DNA of 64,000 bases, taken from the NCBI GenBank assembly GCA_902826685.1, contig CADEFT010000004.1, forward strand, positions 33,276-97,275. Reading direction: 5' to 3'. This document shows positions 40,670-50,585 of the stretch, piece by piece. Source of the stretch: an uncultured Acidobacteriota bacterium (GTDB lineage Bacteria > Acidobacteriota > Terriglobia > Bryobacterales > Bryobacteraceae). The stretch's first letter is position 1, and every line of letters starts with the position of its first letter. The notes beneath the pieces are model-generated. The model was not told the origin of the DNA, made no database searches, and worked only from the letters and a program-made list of their open reading frames with translations. The position numbers and the translations under genes were made by a program.

Positions 40670-41935
40670 ATGCAACGCAGGACGTTCGTCACATCCTCTC
40701 TCCTTGGAACCGCCGCGGCGTGGGCCGGGGCGAACGATCGCATCCGCTCGGCCGTCATTGGCACCGGCGGACGCGGGCTCGATCACGTGAGCAATCTGCT
40801 CCGCGCGTCCAACTGCGAGATCACCGCCGTTTGTGATCCCGACGCCAACCGCATGGCCAAGGCGGCCTCTATCGTTCTCGAAAAGACAGGCAAGCGGCCG
40901 CGCGAAGTGGCCGACCTGCGCGTGCTGCTTGAGGACAAGTCGATTGACGCGGTCTCCATCGCCTCCTGCAACCATTGGCACGCGGCTGGCACCATCTGGG
41001 CCTGTCAGGCGGGTAAGCATGTCTTCGTCGAAAAGCCGCTCTGCCACAATTTCGAGGAAGGCCGCCGCATGGTGGAGGCGGCCCGCAAATACAACCGCAT
41101 CGTGCAAGGTGGCACGCAGCGGCGATCGAGCGGCGGGTTCCGCAAGGCCGTCGAGCTGCTGCACTCCGGCATCATCGGCGACATCTATCTTTCCAAGTGG
41201 ACGCTGATCGGCGACCGCAAGTCGATCGGCCATAAGCCGCCGTCACCCCCTCCGGCCGAACTCAACTGGGATCTGTGGCTCGGTCCGGCGCCCGCGCAGC
41301 CGCATCACGCCAACCTGGTTCACTACAACTGGCACTGGTTCTGGGATTTCGGCGGCGGCGAGATCTGCAACAACGGCGTCCACTCTTACGACATTTCGCG
41401 CTGGGCGATGCGCAAGGAACTGCCGGCGCGGACTTCCTCCTCCGGCGGGCGCTTCGTGTGGAAGGATCAGGGCCAGACGCCGAACACGCAGGTGGCGTCG
41501 TGGGAATTCGAGGACGGCTCGCAGATCGTGGGCGAAGTGCGCAATCTCTACACGCCGAACGACGAGCGCGCCTGGTATTTCTACGGGTCGAAGGGAGCGA
41601 TGAAGATCGTGGATGGCGGCCGTGGCGGTCCGGACAATCTCAAAGGGGCTTACGAAGTCTATCTGAACGGGAGCCGGAAGCCGGAGCCGGACATGGGACG
41701 GCTTGACGACATCGACCACCACTCGAATTTCCTCGAAGCCATCCGCGCCGGCAAGCGCGAGATGCTGGTGGACGAGGTGGAAGAACTGCATCTTTCCACC
41801 GCGCCCTGCCTGTTCGCCAACATCGCCTACCGGCTGGGGCGTGAGATTCGCTTCGACGCCAAGAAGCAGAACTTCGATGGGGACGCCGAAGCGAATCGTT
41901 TGCTCACGCGACAGGCACGGAAAGGCTTTGCCTGA
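40670..41935 (+). CDS. Tat-exported Gfo/Idh/MocA-family oxidoreductase
   Basis: 421 residues. Twin-arginine signal (MQRRTFVTSSLLGTAAAWA) and a Rossmann domain starting SAVIGTGGRGLDHV, with VFVEKPLCHN supplying the family lysine (EKP). The C-terminal alpha/beta domain has WDLWLGPAPAQP, NWHWFWDFGGGEICNNGVHSYDISRWAM and the late DDIDHHSNFLEAIR. Exported members of this family are abundant in Acidobacteriota and Planctomycetota and are thought to act on sugars with a tightly bound NAD(P); the substrate here is unknown. It lies 37 nt after the tyrosine kinase gene, so cotranscription is possible but a functional link is unproven. Confidence 0.92.
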   Translation: MQRRTFVTSSLLGTAAAWAGANDRIRSAVIGTGGRGLDHVSNLLRASNCEITAVCDPDANRMAKAASIVLEKTGKRPREVADLRVLLEDKSIDAVSIASCNHWHAAGTIWACQAGKHVFVEKPLCHNFEEGRRMVEAARKYNRIVQGGTQRRSSGGFRKAVELLHSGIIGDIYLSKWTLIGDRKSIGHKPPSPPPAELNWDLWLGPAPAQPHHANLVHYNWHWFWDFGGGEICNNGVHSYDISRWAMRKELPARTSSSGGRFVWKDQGQTPNTQVASWEFEDGSQIVGEVRNLYTPNDERAWYFYGSKGAMKIVDGGRGGPDNLKGAYEVYLNGSRKPEPDMGRLDDIDHHSNFLEAIRAGKREMLVDEVEELHLSTAPCLFANIAYRLGREIRFDAKKQNFDGDAEANRLLTRQARKGFA

Positions 41936-42034
41936 TCGAAAGGGCGAAGGGCCGGCGCTGGGCGGCTTCCACCAAGCCGGCGGATCACTCGGGTACGTTC
42001 GTCAGCCGTTTTGCGTGGTTCCTCAAAGCGAACA

Positions 42035-42060
42035 GAGACCGGTCCACCAGCGCCGGTCTC
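42035..42060. terminator. Bidirectional hairpin between convergent genes
   Basis: GAGACCGG (42035-42042) pairs with CCGGTCTC (42053-42060) across a 10-nt loop. The stem can be extended through one mismatch (AAC/GTT). It lies between the oxidoreductase stop (41935) and the TonB receptor stop (42082). No clear T-tract, so it is a weak or factor-assisted terminator. Confidence 0.5.
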
Positions 42061-42081
42061 CGTTGTTCGCGGTTCGCCTAA

Positions 42082-45000
42082 CTAAAAGCTCACGCGCAGC
42101 ACCAGCTGCAGCAGACGGCTGTTCGATTCAAACGCCATATCGGGGCGCATGAAGGCCGGATTGGCCAGCGTCGGAGCCGTTGAGGAACCGGCGCTGCCGG
42201 GAATCAGCATGGTGATGTCCGAGCCATTGACGCGCGGGCGGGCGGCCACGGCGTTGGTGTAGCCCGGCGTGTACTGGGCGTGATTGAAGGCGTTGTAAGC
42301 TTCGCCGCGGAATTCGAGCGCGCGCACTTCACCGAGCCGGAAGCGTTTGGCCAAGGCCAGGTCGAAGTTGTTGATCCCTGGAAGCTGCAGCGTGTTCCGT
42401 CCGGCGTTGGCATATGTGCCCTGACCGGCCGTGATGTAGCGGGCATTGGGGTTCTCCGCCACCCAGCCCACGATACGGCCGCGGTCGGCGGCATTGCCCG
42501 GATTGCAGGCGCCCGCGCCCTTACACAGCGCGCGCACGCCCGAGCCCACGTTCGCCGATCCGTTCGGATTCACGATCGTGCGGTCGGCCGCGTTGTCGCC
42601 GTTCAGATTCGTATCGACGCCCGACAGCGCGGTCGCCCAACCGCCGGTTTCGGCGATGTAGGCGCCCGAGAAAATCCACGTGCCTAGCGCATTGCGAACC
42701 AGCCAGTTGCCCTTGGCCAGCCGTGGCGATTCATAGAGCCACGACATCGTCAGGCGATGACGCCGGTCGAGAGCCGAGTTGCCCCGCTCGGTGCGCAGAT
42801 TGTTGAAATCCTGCGGCCGGCGCGGATTGATCAGCGTCGAGGCCACCACGGTGGTGCCGTCGTCGATGTTGTGCGACCAGGTGTAGCCGGTGCCCAGTTG
42901 CAGTCCCTTGCTGAAGCGCCGCGTCAACTGCCAGCTCATGCCGTGATAGGTCGAATTACCCTGCGGCTTGAACGAAACGATCGATCCGCCAAAGCCCTGC
43001 GCGGCGAGTGTGTTCGAGTTGTGGGCCAGCACGTCGGCGAGCGTGGTGGTGAGTCCGTCCACCTGCGCCTGCGAAGGAGCCGCGAGGAACGTCGGCAGCT
43101 TCGAGGTTTCGGCCGAAGTCACCAGCGCCTGGCGGTTGATCTGCATCTGCATCGGCAGATGCACGCCGCGCGTGCCGAGGTAGCGGGCTTCCACGATGTA
43201 GTCGTTGTGCAGCGTGTGCTGGATGCCCACGTTCCATTGCAGCGAGTACGGGCGCACCTGATCGGGGATATAGGCGGCGGTGCGTGCACGCGCGGCGGCC
43301 GGATCGGTGATCGGCGCGAACACGTTCCGTACGCCGCCGTTGGCCAGGAAGCTCTGCTGGTTGGCCTGTGCCACGTGGCCTTCCACCGTCGTCGAAAACT
43401 GCGGAGGCAGCGAGAGTACGCCCATGTTCTGATAGATCTGGTCGTAGGCCATGCCGAAGCCCGCGCGCACGGCGGTCTTGCCGGAGCGGCCTGGCGACCA
43501 GGCGAGGCCCACCCGCGGCGCGAAGTCGCGATGGCCGGCCTTCGGTTCACGGAAATCGAGGCCCGGTACGCTCGATACCGCGTTCAACTGCTGGAGCTTC
43601 GCACCCGCCGGCACGCCGACGTATTCATAACGCAGCCCGAGGTTGATCGTGAGGTTCGGACGCACCCGGAAATCGTCGTTGATGTAGCCATAGTGAGACA
43701 GCAGGTTGCCGGCAAACGGCAGCGCGCCCACGCTGCGGACGGCGAATTCCGGCGTGACGTCCATCAGGTAGCGTTCGAGCGTGTTGTAGCGGTAGTCGCC
43801 GCGCGCCCGTTGCACGAAGAAGTTCGAACGGTTGATCTTGCGTCCGTCATAGCCGAACTTGAGCGAATGGCGGCCCTTCATCCACGAGGCGTTGTTCATC
43901 ACCTGGTAGCTGTTGGACCGGTCCGTCTGCGGATACACCCAGAAGGCGCCCAGGCTCAGGCCGAGGTCGTTGAACTGCAGGGTGGGGAAGGAATCGAGAC
44001 CGGGAAAGTTCAGCCCGTCCACCGAGTAGTCCGATTCATAGCGCGTATAGGCGAGCCGCAGCTCATTGGTGAAGTTCGAAGTGAAGGTGTGGAAATGGCT
44101 CAGCGACGCCAGGTGCGACCGCAGCTTGGTGGGGGTGAAGAAAGCGGGCAGGCTGGCGTTGGCGTCGATGCTGCGGGAATTGCGCTGCAGGTAGCGCGCG
44201 CGGATCTGATCGCGCTCGGAAACGTTGTAATCGCCGCTCGCCACCCAGTTGTGCACGTTGGTATAGCTGCGGCCGGAAGGCTGCAGATTGCCCACCGGAA
44301 TGCGAGTGTTGTTCACCAGCGTGAAGCGGCCCGAATCGGCCGCCGCGGCCGGTACGAACTGCTTGAACACGCTCAGGTTCTGGCGGCTCACGCCAGGCAT
44401 CGACTCGATCAGACGGTACCCTTCGGCCGTGGGTACGGCCACCGCGCCCGGCGTGCTCGCCAGCAGGCCGGTCGGATTGTACTCGTAGTTGAGGAAGTAG
44501 AACAGCTTGTCCTTCTTGATGGGGCCGCCGAAGTTCCCACCCATGCGGTTCTGGTCGTAGCGCGGCTTCTCGCCGCGAATGCCGGCGCGCTTGAACGATT
44601 CGTCGATGGCCCGCAAGTGCCGGTTCTGGAAATATTCATAGATCGTGCCATGGGCCTGGTTGACGCCGCTTTTGACGATCGTATTGAACTGGCCGCCGGT
44701 GGAATGGCCGAACTCGGCCGAGAACTGATTCTGCAACAGCGAAAACTCCGCCACCGCTTCGTTGGTGACCGCAATCACCGGACCCGTCACCGCCCGGTCG
44801 TTGTTGTCGATGCCGTCCACCATGAAGTTGTTATTGCTCGGACGCTGGCCGCCAACGGAAGGACCCACGCCGAAGCCGATGCCGCCGGCCGAGGAAACGC
44901 CGGCCGAGTACAGGCTGAGATTCAGAATGCCGAGCCCGCCCGCGGTACCGGTCAGCGGCAACTGCACCGCCTGCCGCGTTCCATAGCTGGAGCCGATCTG

Positions 45001-45396
45001 AGCGGTCGTCGTATCGAGCAGCGCCGGCGCGTCGGTCACGGTCACCGCCGTGCTGGCCGCGGCCACTTCCAGCGTCACGTTCGCCGTCGCCGTCCGGTTC
45101 AACTGCACCGAGACGCCCCTTAGCGCGCTCGATTGAAATCCGGCCGCCGTCACGTTCAACATGTAGCGGCCCACCGGCAGGTTGCCGAAACGGTATTGCC
45201 CGGCGGCATCGGAGGTGGCCGACTGCGTCACGTTGGTGCTTTCATTCACCACTTCCACGCGCGCCCCCACTACCGCTCCACGCGATCCGTCGAGAACCAT
45301 GCCTACGAGGTTTCCATCCGTCGCCTGACCGAAAAGACCGATCGCGCCTAGCAGGGCCAGCGAACCCACTCCCAGCGCTCGCATCATTCTGTTCAT
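42082..45396 (-). CDS. Oar-like TonB-dependent outer-membrane receptor
   Basis: 1104 residues from ATG 45396. The signal peptide (about 1-24) is followed by a carboxypeptidase-regulatory-like domain (about 27-110: LVGMVLDGSRGAVVGARVEV, YRFGNLPVGRYMLNVTAAGF), a plug domain (about 120-250: VQLPLTGTAGGLGILNLSLY, FNTIVKSGVNQAHGT) and a beta-barrel ending LLQLVLRVSF with the terminal Phe. It is only distantly similar to the receptor at 21912, so the two probably import different ligands. The nearest genes on this strand upstream are the FecR protein and Solibacter-type exported protein, about 150 nt away; no sigma regulator is adjacent. Confidence 0.93.
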   Translation of the reverse strand: MNRMMRALGVGSLALLGAIGLFGQATDGNLVGMVLDGSRGAVVGARVEVVNESTNVTQSATSDAAGQYRFGNLPVGRYMLNVTAAGFQSSALRGVSVQLNRTATANVTLEVAAASTAVTVTDAPALLDTTTAQIGSSYGTRQAVQLPLTGTAGGLGILNLSLYSAGVSSAGGIGFGVGPSVGGQRPSNNNFMVDGIDNNDRAVTGPVIAVTNEAVAEFSLLQNQFSAEFGHSTGGQFNTIVKSGVNQAHGTIYEYFQNRHLRAIDESFKRAGIRGEKPRYDQNRMGGNFGGPIKKDKLFYFLNYEYNPTGLLASTPGAVAVPTAEGYRLIESMPGVSRQNLSVFKQFVPAAAADSGRFTLVNNTRIPVGNLQPSGRSYTNVHNWVASGDYNVSERDQIRARYLQRNSRSIDANASLPAFFTPTKLRSHLASLSHFHTFTSNFTNELRLAYTRYESDYSVDGLNFPGLDSFPTLQFNDLGLSLGAFWVYPQTDRSNSYQVMNNASWMKGRHSLKFGYDGRKINRSNFFVQRARGDYRYNTLERYLMDVTPEFAVRSVGALPFAGNLLSHYGYINDDFRVRPNLTINLGLRYEYVGVPAGAKLQQLNAVSSVPGLDFREPKAGHRDFAPRVGLAWSPGRSGKTAVRAGFGMAYDQIYQNMGVLSLPPQFSTTVEGHVAQANQQSFLANGGVRNVFAPITDPAAARARTAAYIPDQVRPYSLQWNVGIQHTLHNDYIVEARYLGTRGVHLPMQMQINRQALVTSAETSKLPTFLAAPSQAQVDGLTTTLADVLAHNSNTLAAQGFGGSIVSFKPQGNSTYHGMSWQLTRRFSKGLQLGTGYTWSHNIDDGTTVVASTLINPRRPQDFNNLRTERGNSALDRRHRLTMSWLYESPRLAKGNWLVRNALGTWIFSGAYIAETGGWATALSGVDTNLNGDNAADRTIVNPNGSANVGSGVRALCKGAGACNPGNAADRGRIVGWVAENPNARYITAGQGTYANAGRNTLQLPGINNFDLALAKRFRLGEVRALEFRGEAYNAFNHAQYTPGYTNAVAARPRVNGSDITMLIPGSAGSSTAPTLANPAFMRPDMAFESNSRLLQLVLRVSF

Positions 45397-45551
45397 TCGT
45401 GTTACCCCAAGAACCTTTCCCACGCAAATGTCCCAGGATGACCGCTACCGGAGAGCGGACTTTCCTTCACTGGACATATCGGAGGGAACGGGTTCGTTCA
45501 AACATAGGAATGAACCCTTAGAACTCTTAGGGCGCGGCCCCGCCGGAGTGT

Positions 45552-46523
45552 CTACCGGCCCCGTCCGCCCGATGGCGCCGACACGGCCGGTGCGGAGGCG
45601 GCGGCGGGAGCCGAGGCCCGCCCGGAGTCCACGCTGGCCGCCGATACCGATCCCGATCCGCGCGAGGGCGAGTATCCCGTGTTTCCACCACCACCCATGC
45701 CAGACCATTCCGGCCGGCCGCCTCCATACGATGGTTGTTCATAACGCGGCGCATAGTATTGCCACACCGCCGACGGGCTGTAGTAGCCCCATCCGAACGC
45801 GCTGCGGGCGTAGCCTGAATAGGGCAGGAAGGTCATCAGACCCATGCCCGGGAAGAACGTCCACATGCTCGAATTCATGCGATACCCGCTCGAGCGCAGC
45901 GCCGTCGCGGCCGATACGTTGGCCTGCGCCAGCAGATCGGCCCGCCCGCGGCTCCAGGCATAAAGAGGCTCCGTCTGCCGGCTCTTGCCGTCGAACTTCG
46001 CCGCCGCCAGTTCCGGAGTCAGAATCGCCTGGCGCCCGCCCTTGAGCTCAACCGACCGGCCGCCCATCGACACCGTGGCCCGGCCGTCGTAAACCGATAC
46101 CCGCCGCGCACTGGCGTCGAACTGGTAAAGGCCGGGCTTGGTCATCACCGTTTCCGACTCGCCGATGCGCACGCCCACCCGCGTGAACTTGCTCATCTCC
46201 ACGACTTCCACCAGAGCCGAACCGGAGGCGATCTCCAGCCGCGTATCGGTCAGCGCCGTTTGCAGCATGCGCATCGAACTCTCCGCGCCAAGCCGCAGAA
46301 ATACGCCCGGCGTCAGCAGAACTTCGGCCAGACCCACGCGCGTGGTCAGCGTTTGCCCTTGCTCCACCATGGGAAACTTGCCGGTTTCCATTGTGAGCGG
46401 CGCACCTTCGCGCTCCACCTGGCCCCGGATATGGTGAACCATTCCCGACTGCACGGAAATCGCCTGCTGTGCAAACGACGCAGGCACGGCCAATAGCGAA
46501 ACCAGCACGGTAGCGGTTCTCAT
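45552..46523 (-). CDS. FecR-domain secreted protein
   Basis: 323 residues with AAGGAG before ATG 46523 and a signal peptide (1-18). A FecR-like beta domain lies at about 25-175 (VEREGAPLTMETGKFPMVEQGQTL, LLTPGVFLRLGAESSMRML, ARRVSVYDGRATVSMGG). Then come a helical YAWSRGRADLLAQANVSAA segment and a Gly/Ser/Tyr-rich, low-complexity C-terminus (about 230-323). FecR domains in Acidobacteriota occur in exported proteins unrelated to iron signalling, and no sigma factor is adjacent here. The start overlaps the stop of the upstream exported-protein gene (ATGA at 46520-46523). Confidence 0.85.
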   Translation of the reverse strand: MRTATVLVSLLAVPASFAQQAISVQSGMVHHIRGQVEREGAPLTMETGKFPMVEQGQTLTTRVGLAEVLLTPGVFLRLGAESSMRMLQTALTDTRLEIASGSALVEVVEMSKFTRVGVRIGESETVMTKPGLYQFDASARRVSVYDGRATVSMGGRSVELKGGRQAILTPELAAAKFDGKSRQTEPLYAWSRGRADLLAQANVSAATALRSSGYRMNSSMWTFFPGMGLMTFLPYSGYARSAFGWGYYSPSAVWQYYAPRYEQPSYGGGRPEWSGMGGGGNTGYSPSRGSGSVSAASVDSGRASAPAAASAPAVSAPSGGRGR

Positions 46524-48451
46524 CGTGATCTCCTTTTGCCAACAGTTACACGCTCCTGGACGGATTGCAAGCCTCGCCCACGTCCGGCGGCGCTCCTCAG
46601 ACCCTGCCGCACCGGCATCAGGGTCCGATCGCCCAGCGCCCGCTCCACCGGAATCGCCGCCTGCGTGGAATAGGCGTCCGGACCGGAAACATCCACATAA
46701 AGGTCGCCGGGATCGAGGCCGGTTGGGACCTGGAAGGTCACCTGGTACAGGCCTACCACTCCAGGCGCCAGGCCGGCGAACGAAACCTCCGCCCGGACGC
46801 CATCGACGAAGACCGCCGTGGACGCTACCGCGCCACTGGCCGGAGCCGACGGGCCAGGGGCCGCGTCCGGCACGGCCGGCGACACTGTGCCCAGTCCGGT
46901 CACACGCATCGTGATGGTCTCTCCCAGCCGGGCGGGATTGTCTTTGGTGACCGGCGAACCGTCGCCGTGGATGGCATCGGCCAGGCCGCTGCCGCCCGCC
47001 GGTACCGTGAACACCCCGGGCGCACTCACGTTCACAAACGCCGTCACCACGTTCGATTCGCCGGTTTCGTTCACCACCTGAATGCGCGCGATCTCCTCCG
47101 CCGTCCCAAACGGCACGATAGCCGTGATTTTCTCCGGGCTCACCGACTGGATGGGCGCCAACCTGCCGTTGATCCGAACCTGCACGCCACCGAGCGTATT
47201 GGGAAACGTGGAATCCGAAGCCTCCGCCGCGGCCAGATTGCGCCCCGTAAACTGGATCAATTCGCCCGGCGCGATGCCTTGCGTGAACGGCGCGAAGCTG
47301 GCCGCGTTCACCACGCTGGCCGGATTGAGGAAAACGCCGTCGCTCGCCAAATCGGGCAGCCGCACCGCCACACTGATTCCCGGGGAATAGCGCAAACCGT
47401 AACCGATACGAATCGCGCCGCCCGCGCCAACCGCGTGGCGTATGCCCAGATAATCGTCATACTGCCCTCTCGCGTCGAGCTCATAAGAATCGCTATAGGT
47501 GAAATCGTAGGGACTGGCGTTGGAGCGGAATTGCGTCAACAGGCGCTGGTGGCCGTGAACCGAACCGGCGCTTGAGCGGCTGGCGCCGTAATAGGAATTC
47601 ACCGCGGCTTCGCCGCTGGCGAGATTCCGGGTGTTCACATCGGTGCCCGCGGTGAAGTAGAGTCCATCCATCGTCGAAGCCGCAGCCTCCCCATCCAGGG
47701 CACGCACACCCACCAGGAAGCTCCAGCCATCGGAGGAGCCGCCAAACAGCAAGTTCCCGTCGGGCGAGAGGAAGAACGTGCGCCTTCCCGCCAGCAGGTT
47801 CTGGTTGGATAGCGTGCCGCCGAAATTGAGCGTCCCCGTATCGCCGCTAAACGAATAGGAAGCGCCCGCGACATTCTGATTGACCCCCGCGCCGCCGCCA
47901 ATAAACCCGGTGGCGGCAATCGTGGCGAGCCCGCCCTGGCCGTTGGCGTTCAATTGAAAGAATGCATCGCGCACCTGATTGACGCTCAGGCTGGGGAAAT
48001 TCAGCTCCGCGACCCAGTAACGCCCATTGAGAGCCGACGCGCCCGCCGGAGCCGCCACGAACAAATCGGTCAACGGCTCCTCGGTGCTGCTCCCAACGAA
48101 GATGCCTTGCGCCACGCCGCCGTAGACCCGGCCGCCGCTTGAAGCCGGATTGGTTAAGAATCCGTAACCGCTCGCCGAGATGGCATAGAACCCGTCCAGC
48201 GAAAGACTCTGCTCCCTGGGAGAGATGGAATCCACGACGGTCGCCGATAACCGGTACTGCCCGCTTCCGTTGAACTCAATCGACCCGGTAATCGCTACCG
48301 AACGGGCCAGATCGCCGGTCGAGTCCTTCACGTTCCACACCACCTGGCGGAAGTTGTACCGCCCCTGCAGCAGGCTGTTGCCGGAGGTATCCCAATCCTG
48401 CGCGGACAGGGCCCCGGCAAGCATCAGGGCGGCGGTGAAGGCGTTTCTCAT
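46520..48451 (-). CDS. Secreted protein with Solibacter-type (TIGR03437-like) C-terminal domain
   Basis: 643 residues with a signal peptide (1-17). The N-terminal 370 residues are a beta-rich, repetitive region of alternating Ser/Gly/Asn (LQGRYNFRQVVW, ALNGRYWVAELNF, TMDGLYFTAG), which look like three related modules each containing G-x-Y. From about 395 to 610 is the Solibacter C-terminal domain: VVNAASFAPFTQGIAPGELI, FTGRNLA, VQVRINGRLAPIQSVSPEKI, VTGLGTV and VGLYQVTFQVP. The family is exported and of unknown role. A basic tail (RGRGLQSVQERVTVGKRRSR) follows. Cotranscribed and overlapping with the FecR gene; divergent from the serine hydrolase at 48565. Confidence 0.85.
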   Translation of the reverse strand: MRNAFTAALMLAGALSAQDWDTSGNSLLQGRYNFRQVVWNVKDSTGDLARSVAITGSIEFNGSGQYRLSATVVDSISPREQSLSLDGFYAISASGYGFLTNPASSGGRVYGGVAQGIFVGSSTEEPLTDLFVAAPAGASALNGRYWVAELNFPSLSVNQVRDAFFQLNANGQGGLATIAATGFIGGGAGVNQNVAGASYSFSGDTGTLNFGGTLSNQNLLAGRRTFFLSPDGNLLFGGSSDGWSFLVGVRALDGEAAASTMDGLYFTAGTDVNTRNLASGEAAVNSYYGASRSSAGSVHGHQRLLTQFRSNASPYDFTYSDSYELDARGQYDDYLGIRHAVGAGGAIRIGYGLRYSPGISVAVRLPDLASDGVFLNPASVVNAASFAPFTQGIAPGELIQFTGRNLAAAEASDSTFPNTLGGVQVRINGRLAPIQSVSPEKITAIVPFGTAEEIARIQVVNETGESNVVTAFVNVSAPGVFTVPAGGSGLADAIHGDGSPVTKDNPARLGETITMRVTGLGTVSPAVPDAAPGPSAPASGAVASTAVFVDGVRAEVSFAGLAPGVVGLYQVTFQVPTGLDPGDLYVDVSGPDAYSTQAAIPVERALGDRTLMPVRQGLRSAAGRGRGLQSVQERVTVGKRRSR

Positions 48452-48564
48452 CGCTCGGTTGGACGGGCGGCGCGGCGCCGGGGTTTCGGTTCGTACTCAA
48501 TATCAGCTTGTCACACATTCCGGCGGCCCCGAATGTGCCACTCTATCCGTTGTTGTCCTACCCG

Positions 48565-49758
48565 ATGAAAAAGCTGGTTGCAATCACGTCTCTGTGGTGT
48601 TGCGGAATCTTCGCGGCGGAGCCATCGATTCGACGTTTGGACGGGTCTCGAATCCCGGTGCAAGAGGCGGAGGACTTCGCGCGCCGGACTCTGGCGGAGG
48701 CGCACGTCACCGGCGCTCAGATCGCCGTGATCGATCGTGGAAAATTGGTCTGGAGCGCGGCATTCGGACTGCGACGCCGCGAGCCGCGGTTGCCGATGGA
48801 CCAACAGACCACCACCTGGGCGGCTTCGATTACCAAAGGCGTGTTCGCCAGCTATGTGATGCAGTTAGTGGAGCGGCGCGTGCTATCGCTCGATACTCCG
48901 GTGGCTCAATTGCTGCAGCGCCCCCTGACCGCCTACGACCCCTACAAAGAGACCGCGACCGCGATCGTGCACGATCCCAATTGGCTCAAGGTCACGCCGC
49001 GTCATTTGCTCTCTCACACCTCCGGACTCTATAACTTCGTCTTTCTCGAGCCGGACAAGAAACTCCGGTTGCATTTCGTTCCCGGCACGCAATACGGATA
49101 TTCCGGCGAGGGGATGAACCTCCTGCAATTTGCCATCGAGCAGAAGATGGGCAAGGGGCTGGACGGGTTGATGCAGGACGCCTTTTTCACGCCGCTCGCA
49201 ATGACCAGAACCGGTCTCATCTACCGCACCGGGTTTGCCGGCAATGTGGCCGACCGGTATGGCGAGAGCGAGGCGTTCCTTTCGCGGACTACGCGGTTTC
49301 CCGCTCGTGCCGCCGGGTCCATGACGACAAGCGCCGAGGATCTGGCGCGCTTTCTGATCGCCCTCATGGGCGGCCGTATCCTGAAGCCGGCGGCGAAGAA
49401 GGCCATGCTGAGTCCCGTCATTTCCATCAAGACCCTGCACCAGTTCGAGGCCCGGGCGGATGCGGCCGAAGGAACGGAAGGTCCGGCGGCCGGGCTGGCC
49501 TACGGAATAGGGTGGGGTTTGCTGACCCGGACGAAATTCGGACCGGCGTTCTTCAAGGAAGGCCACGGGGACGGCGCGCAGAATTACGCGATCTGCTTTG
49601 AGAAGCGCCGGGCTTGCATGATCATCCTGACCAACAGCGATAATGGCGAACTTACGTTCCGGCCGCTGATGGAGAAGATCTTCGGCAACACCGTGACGCC
49701 CTGGGAATGGGAATGCTACACGCCGTCGTGCATCGGGGCGCGCCGGAAATCGCAGTGA
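48565..49758 (+). CDS. Secreted serine hydrolase, beta-lactamase class C family
   Basis: 397 residues from ATG 48565, with a signal peptide of about 18 residues. The nucleophile motif SITK is at 88-91, the second motif YSG at 179-181 (in place of YxN), and a late HGDG (about 330) stands where the KTG/HTG motif is expected. The family covers D-Ala-D-Ala peptidases, esterases and D-amino-acid amidases. The sequence cannot tell these apart, and resistance to antibiotics should not be assumed. It is followed after 23 nt by the imidazolonepropionase-like gene and starts a five-gene plus-strand run. Confidence 0.9.
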   Translation: MKKLVAITSLWCCGIFAAEPSIRRLDGSRIPVQEAEDFARRTLAEAHVTGAQIAVIDRGKLVWSAAFGLRRREPRLPMDQQTTTWAASITKGVFASYVMQLVERRVLSLDTPVAQLLQRPLTAYDPYKETATAIVHDPNWLKVTPRHLLSHTSGLYNFVFLEPDKKLRLHFVPGTQYGYSGEGMNLLQFAIEQKMGKGLDGLMQDAFFTPLAMTRTGLIYRTGFAGNVADRYGESEAFLSRTTRFPARAAGSMTTSAEDLARFLIALMGGRILKPAAKKAMLSPVISIKTLHQFEARADAAEGTEGPAAGLAYGIGWGLLTRTKFGPAFFKEGHGDGAQNYAICFEKRRACMIILTNSDNGELTFRPLMEKIFGNTVTPWEWECYTPSCIGARRKSQ

Positions 49759-49781
49759 TTCGGATCGGATAAGCTGGTACG

Positions 49782-50585
49782 TTGATTCGCTCCCCGCTGG
49801 TGATCGTGCGCGGGGCACGCCAGGTGGTTACCGTGCGCGGAGCCAACCGTCCCCGCCGCGGGCCGGAAATGAATGACGTGGGCATCGTGCAGGCCGGGGC
49901 CGTGCTGATGGCCAACGGCGTCGTTTTGAGCATCGGCACCGGGCACCGCATCGAAAACCTCGCGCAGGCGCGCCGGGCCCAGGAAATCGACGCTTCCGGC
50001 TGCGTGATTATCCCCGGGCTTGTCGATTCGGCCGCCTACCTGCCGGTGGTGACGGCGCACTCGGCCCAACGGCTTCTGGCGCACGGCACGACGGCCGTCA
50101 AACCGCAGCAGGCCGGATCGCGCCGCTCGCTGCGCCACCTGACGGGCGCGGGCCTCGATGTCGGCGCCGGTGGCGAAGAAGAAGCGCCCCCGATCCTCGC
50201 TCCCAGTCTGCCCGCGGCCGACGGCGAGCCGCTTCGTTGGCGCCAAGCCATCGACTCCGGCGCCGCGATCGCCCTTGCCACCGGACACGCCGAAGCGGGC
50301 GCACCCCCCGGCAGCATGACCGGCGCCATGGCGCTCGCCTGCCTTTCCTATGGACTCACTCCGGCAGAAGCGCTCTGCGCCGCGACACTCAACGCCGGAC
50401 ATGCCATCGGCCTCGGCGCCACGCTCGGGTCGCTTGAAGTGGACAAGCAGGCGGACATGGTCATCCTCGACGTGCCGGATTACCGCGAGATACCCTATCA
50501 GTTTGGCGTCAACCTGGTGCGCACCGTTCTGAAGCGCGGCCACCTGGTCTATCGCCGGGGGGAAATCCGTTGGCCGAAGCTCTGA
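49782..50585 (+). CDS. Shortened imidazolonepropionase (HutI)-like protein lacking the metal site
   Basis: 267 residues from TTG 49782, against about 400 for HutI. Both ends are clearly HutI-like: IVQAGAVLMANGVVLSIG and VIIPGLVDS at the start, and LTPAEALCAATLNAGHAIGLG, LEVDKQADMVILDVPDYREIPYQFGVNLVRTVLKRG at the end (about 190-255). After PGLVDS the HTH metal motif is replaced by AAYLP (84-88), the segment carrying the other metal histidines is deleted, and the catalytic STD-x-N region reads ATGHAEAG (166-173). Hydrolysis of imidazolonepropionate is therefore unlikely. It overlaps ftcD by 16 nt, which keeps it in a histidine-degradation-like context. It is a degenerate paralogue or a pseudoenzyme; the frame is intact. 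Confidence 0.78.
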   Translation: MIRSPLVIVRGARQVVTVRGANRPRRGPEMNDVGIVQAGAVLMANGVVLSIGTGHRIENLAQARRAQEIDASGCVIIPGLVDSAAYLPVVTAHSAQRLLAHGTTAVKPQQAGSRRSLRHLTGAGLDVGAGGEEEAPPILAPSLPAADGEPLRWRQAIDSGAAIALATGHAEAGAPPGSMTGAMALACLSYGLTPAEALCAATLNAGHAIGLGATLGSLEVDKQADMVILDVPDYREIPYQFGVNLVRTVLKRGHLVYRRGEIRWPKL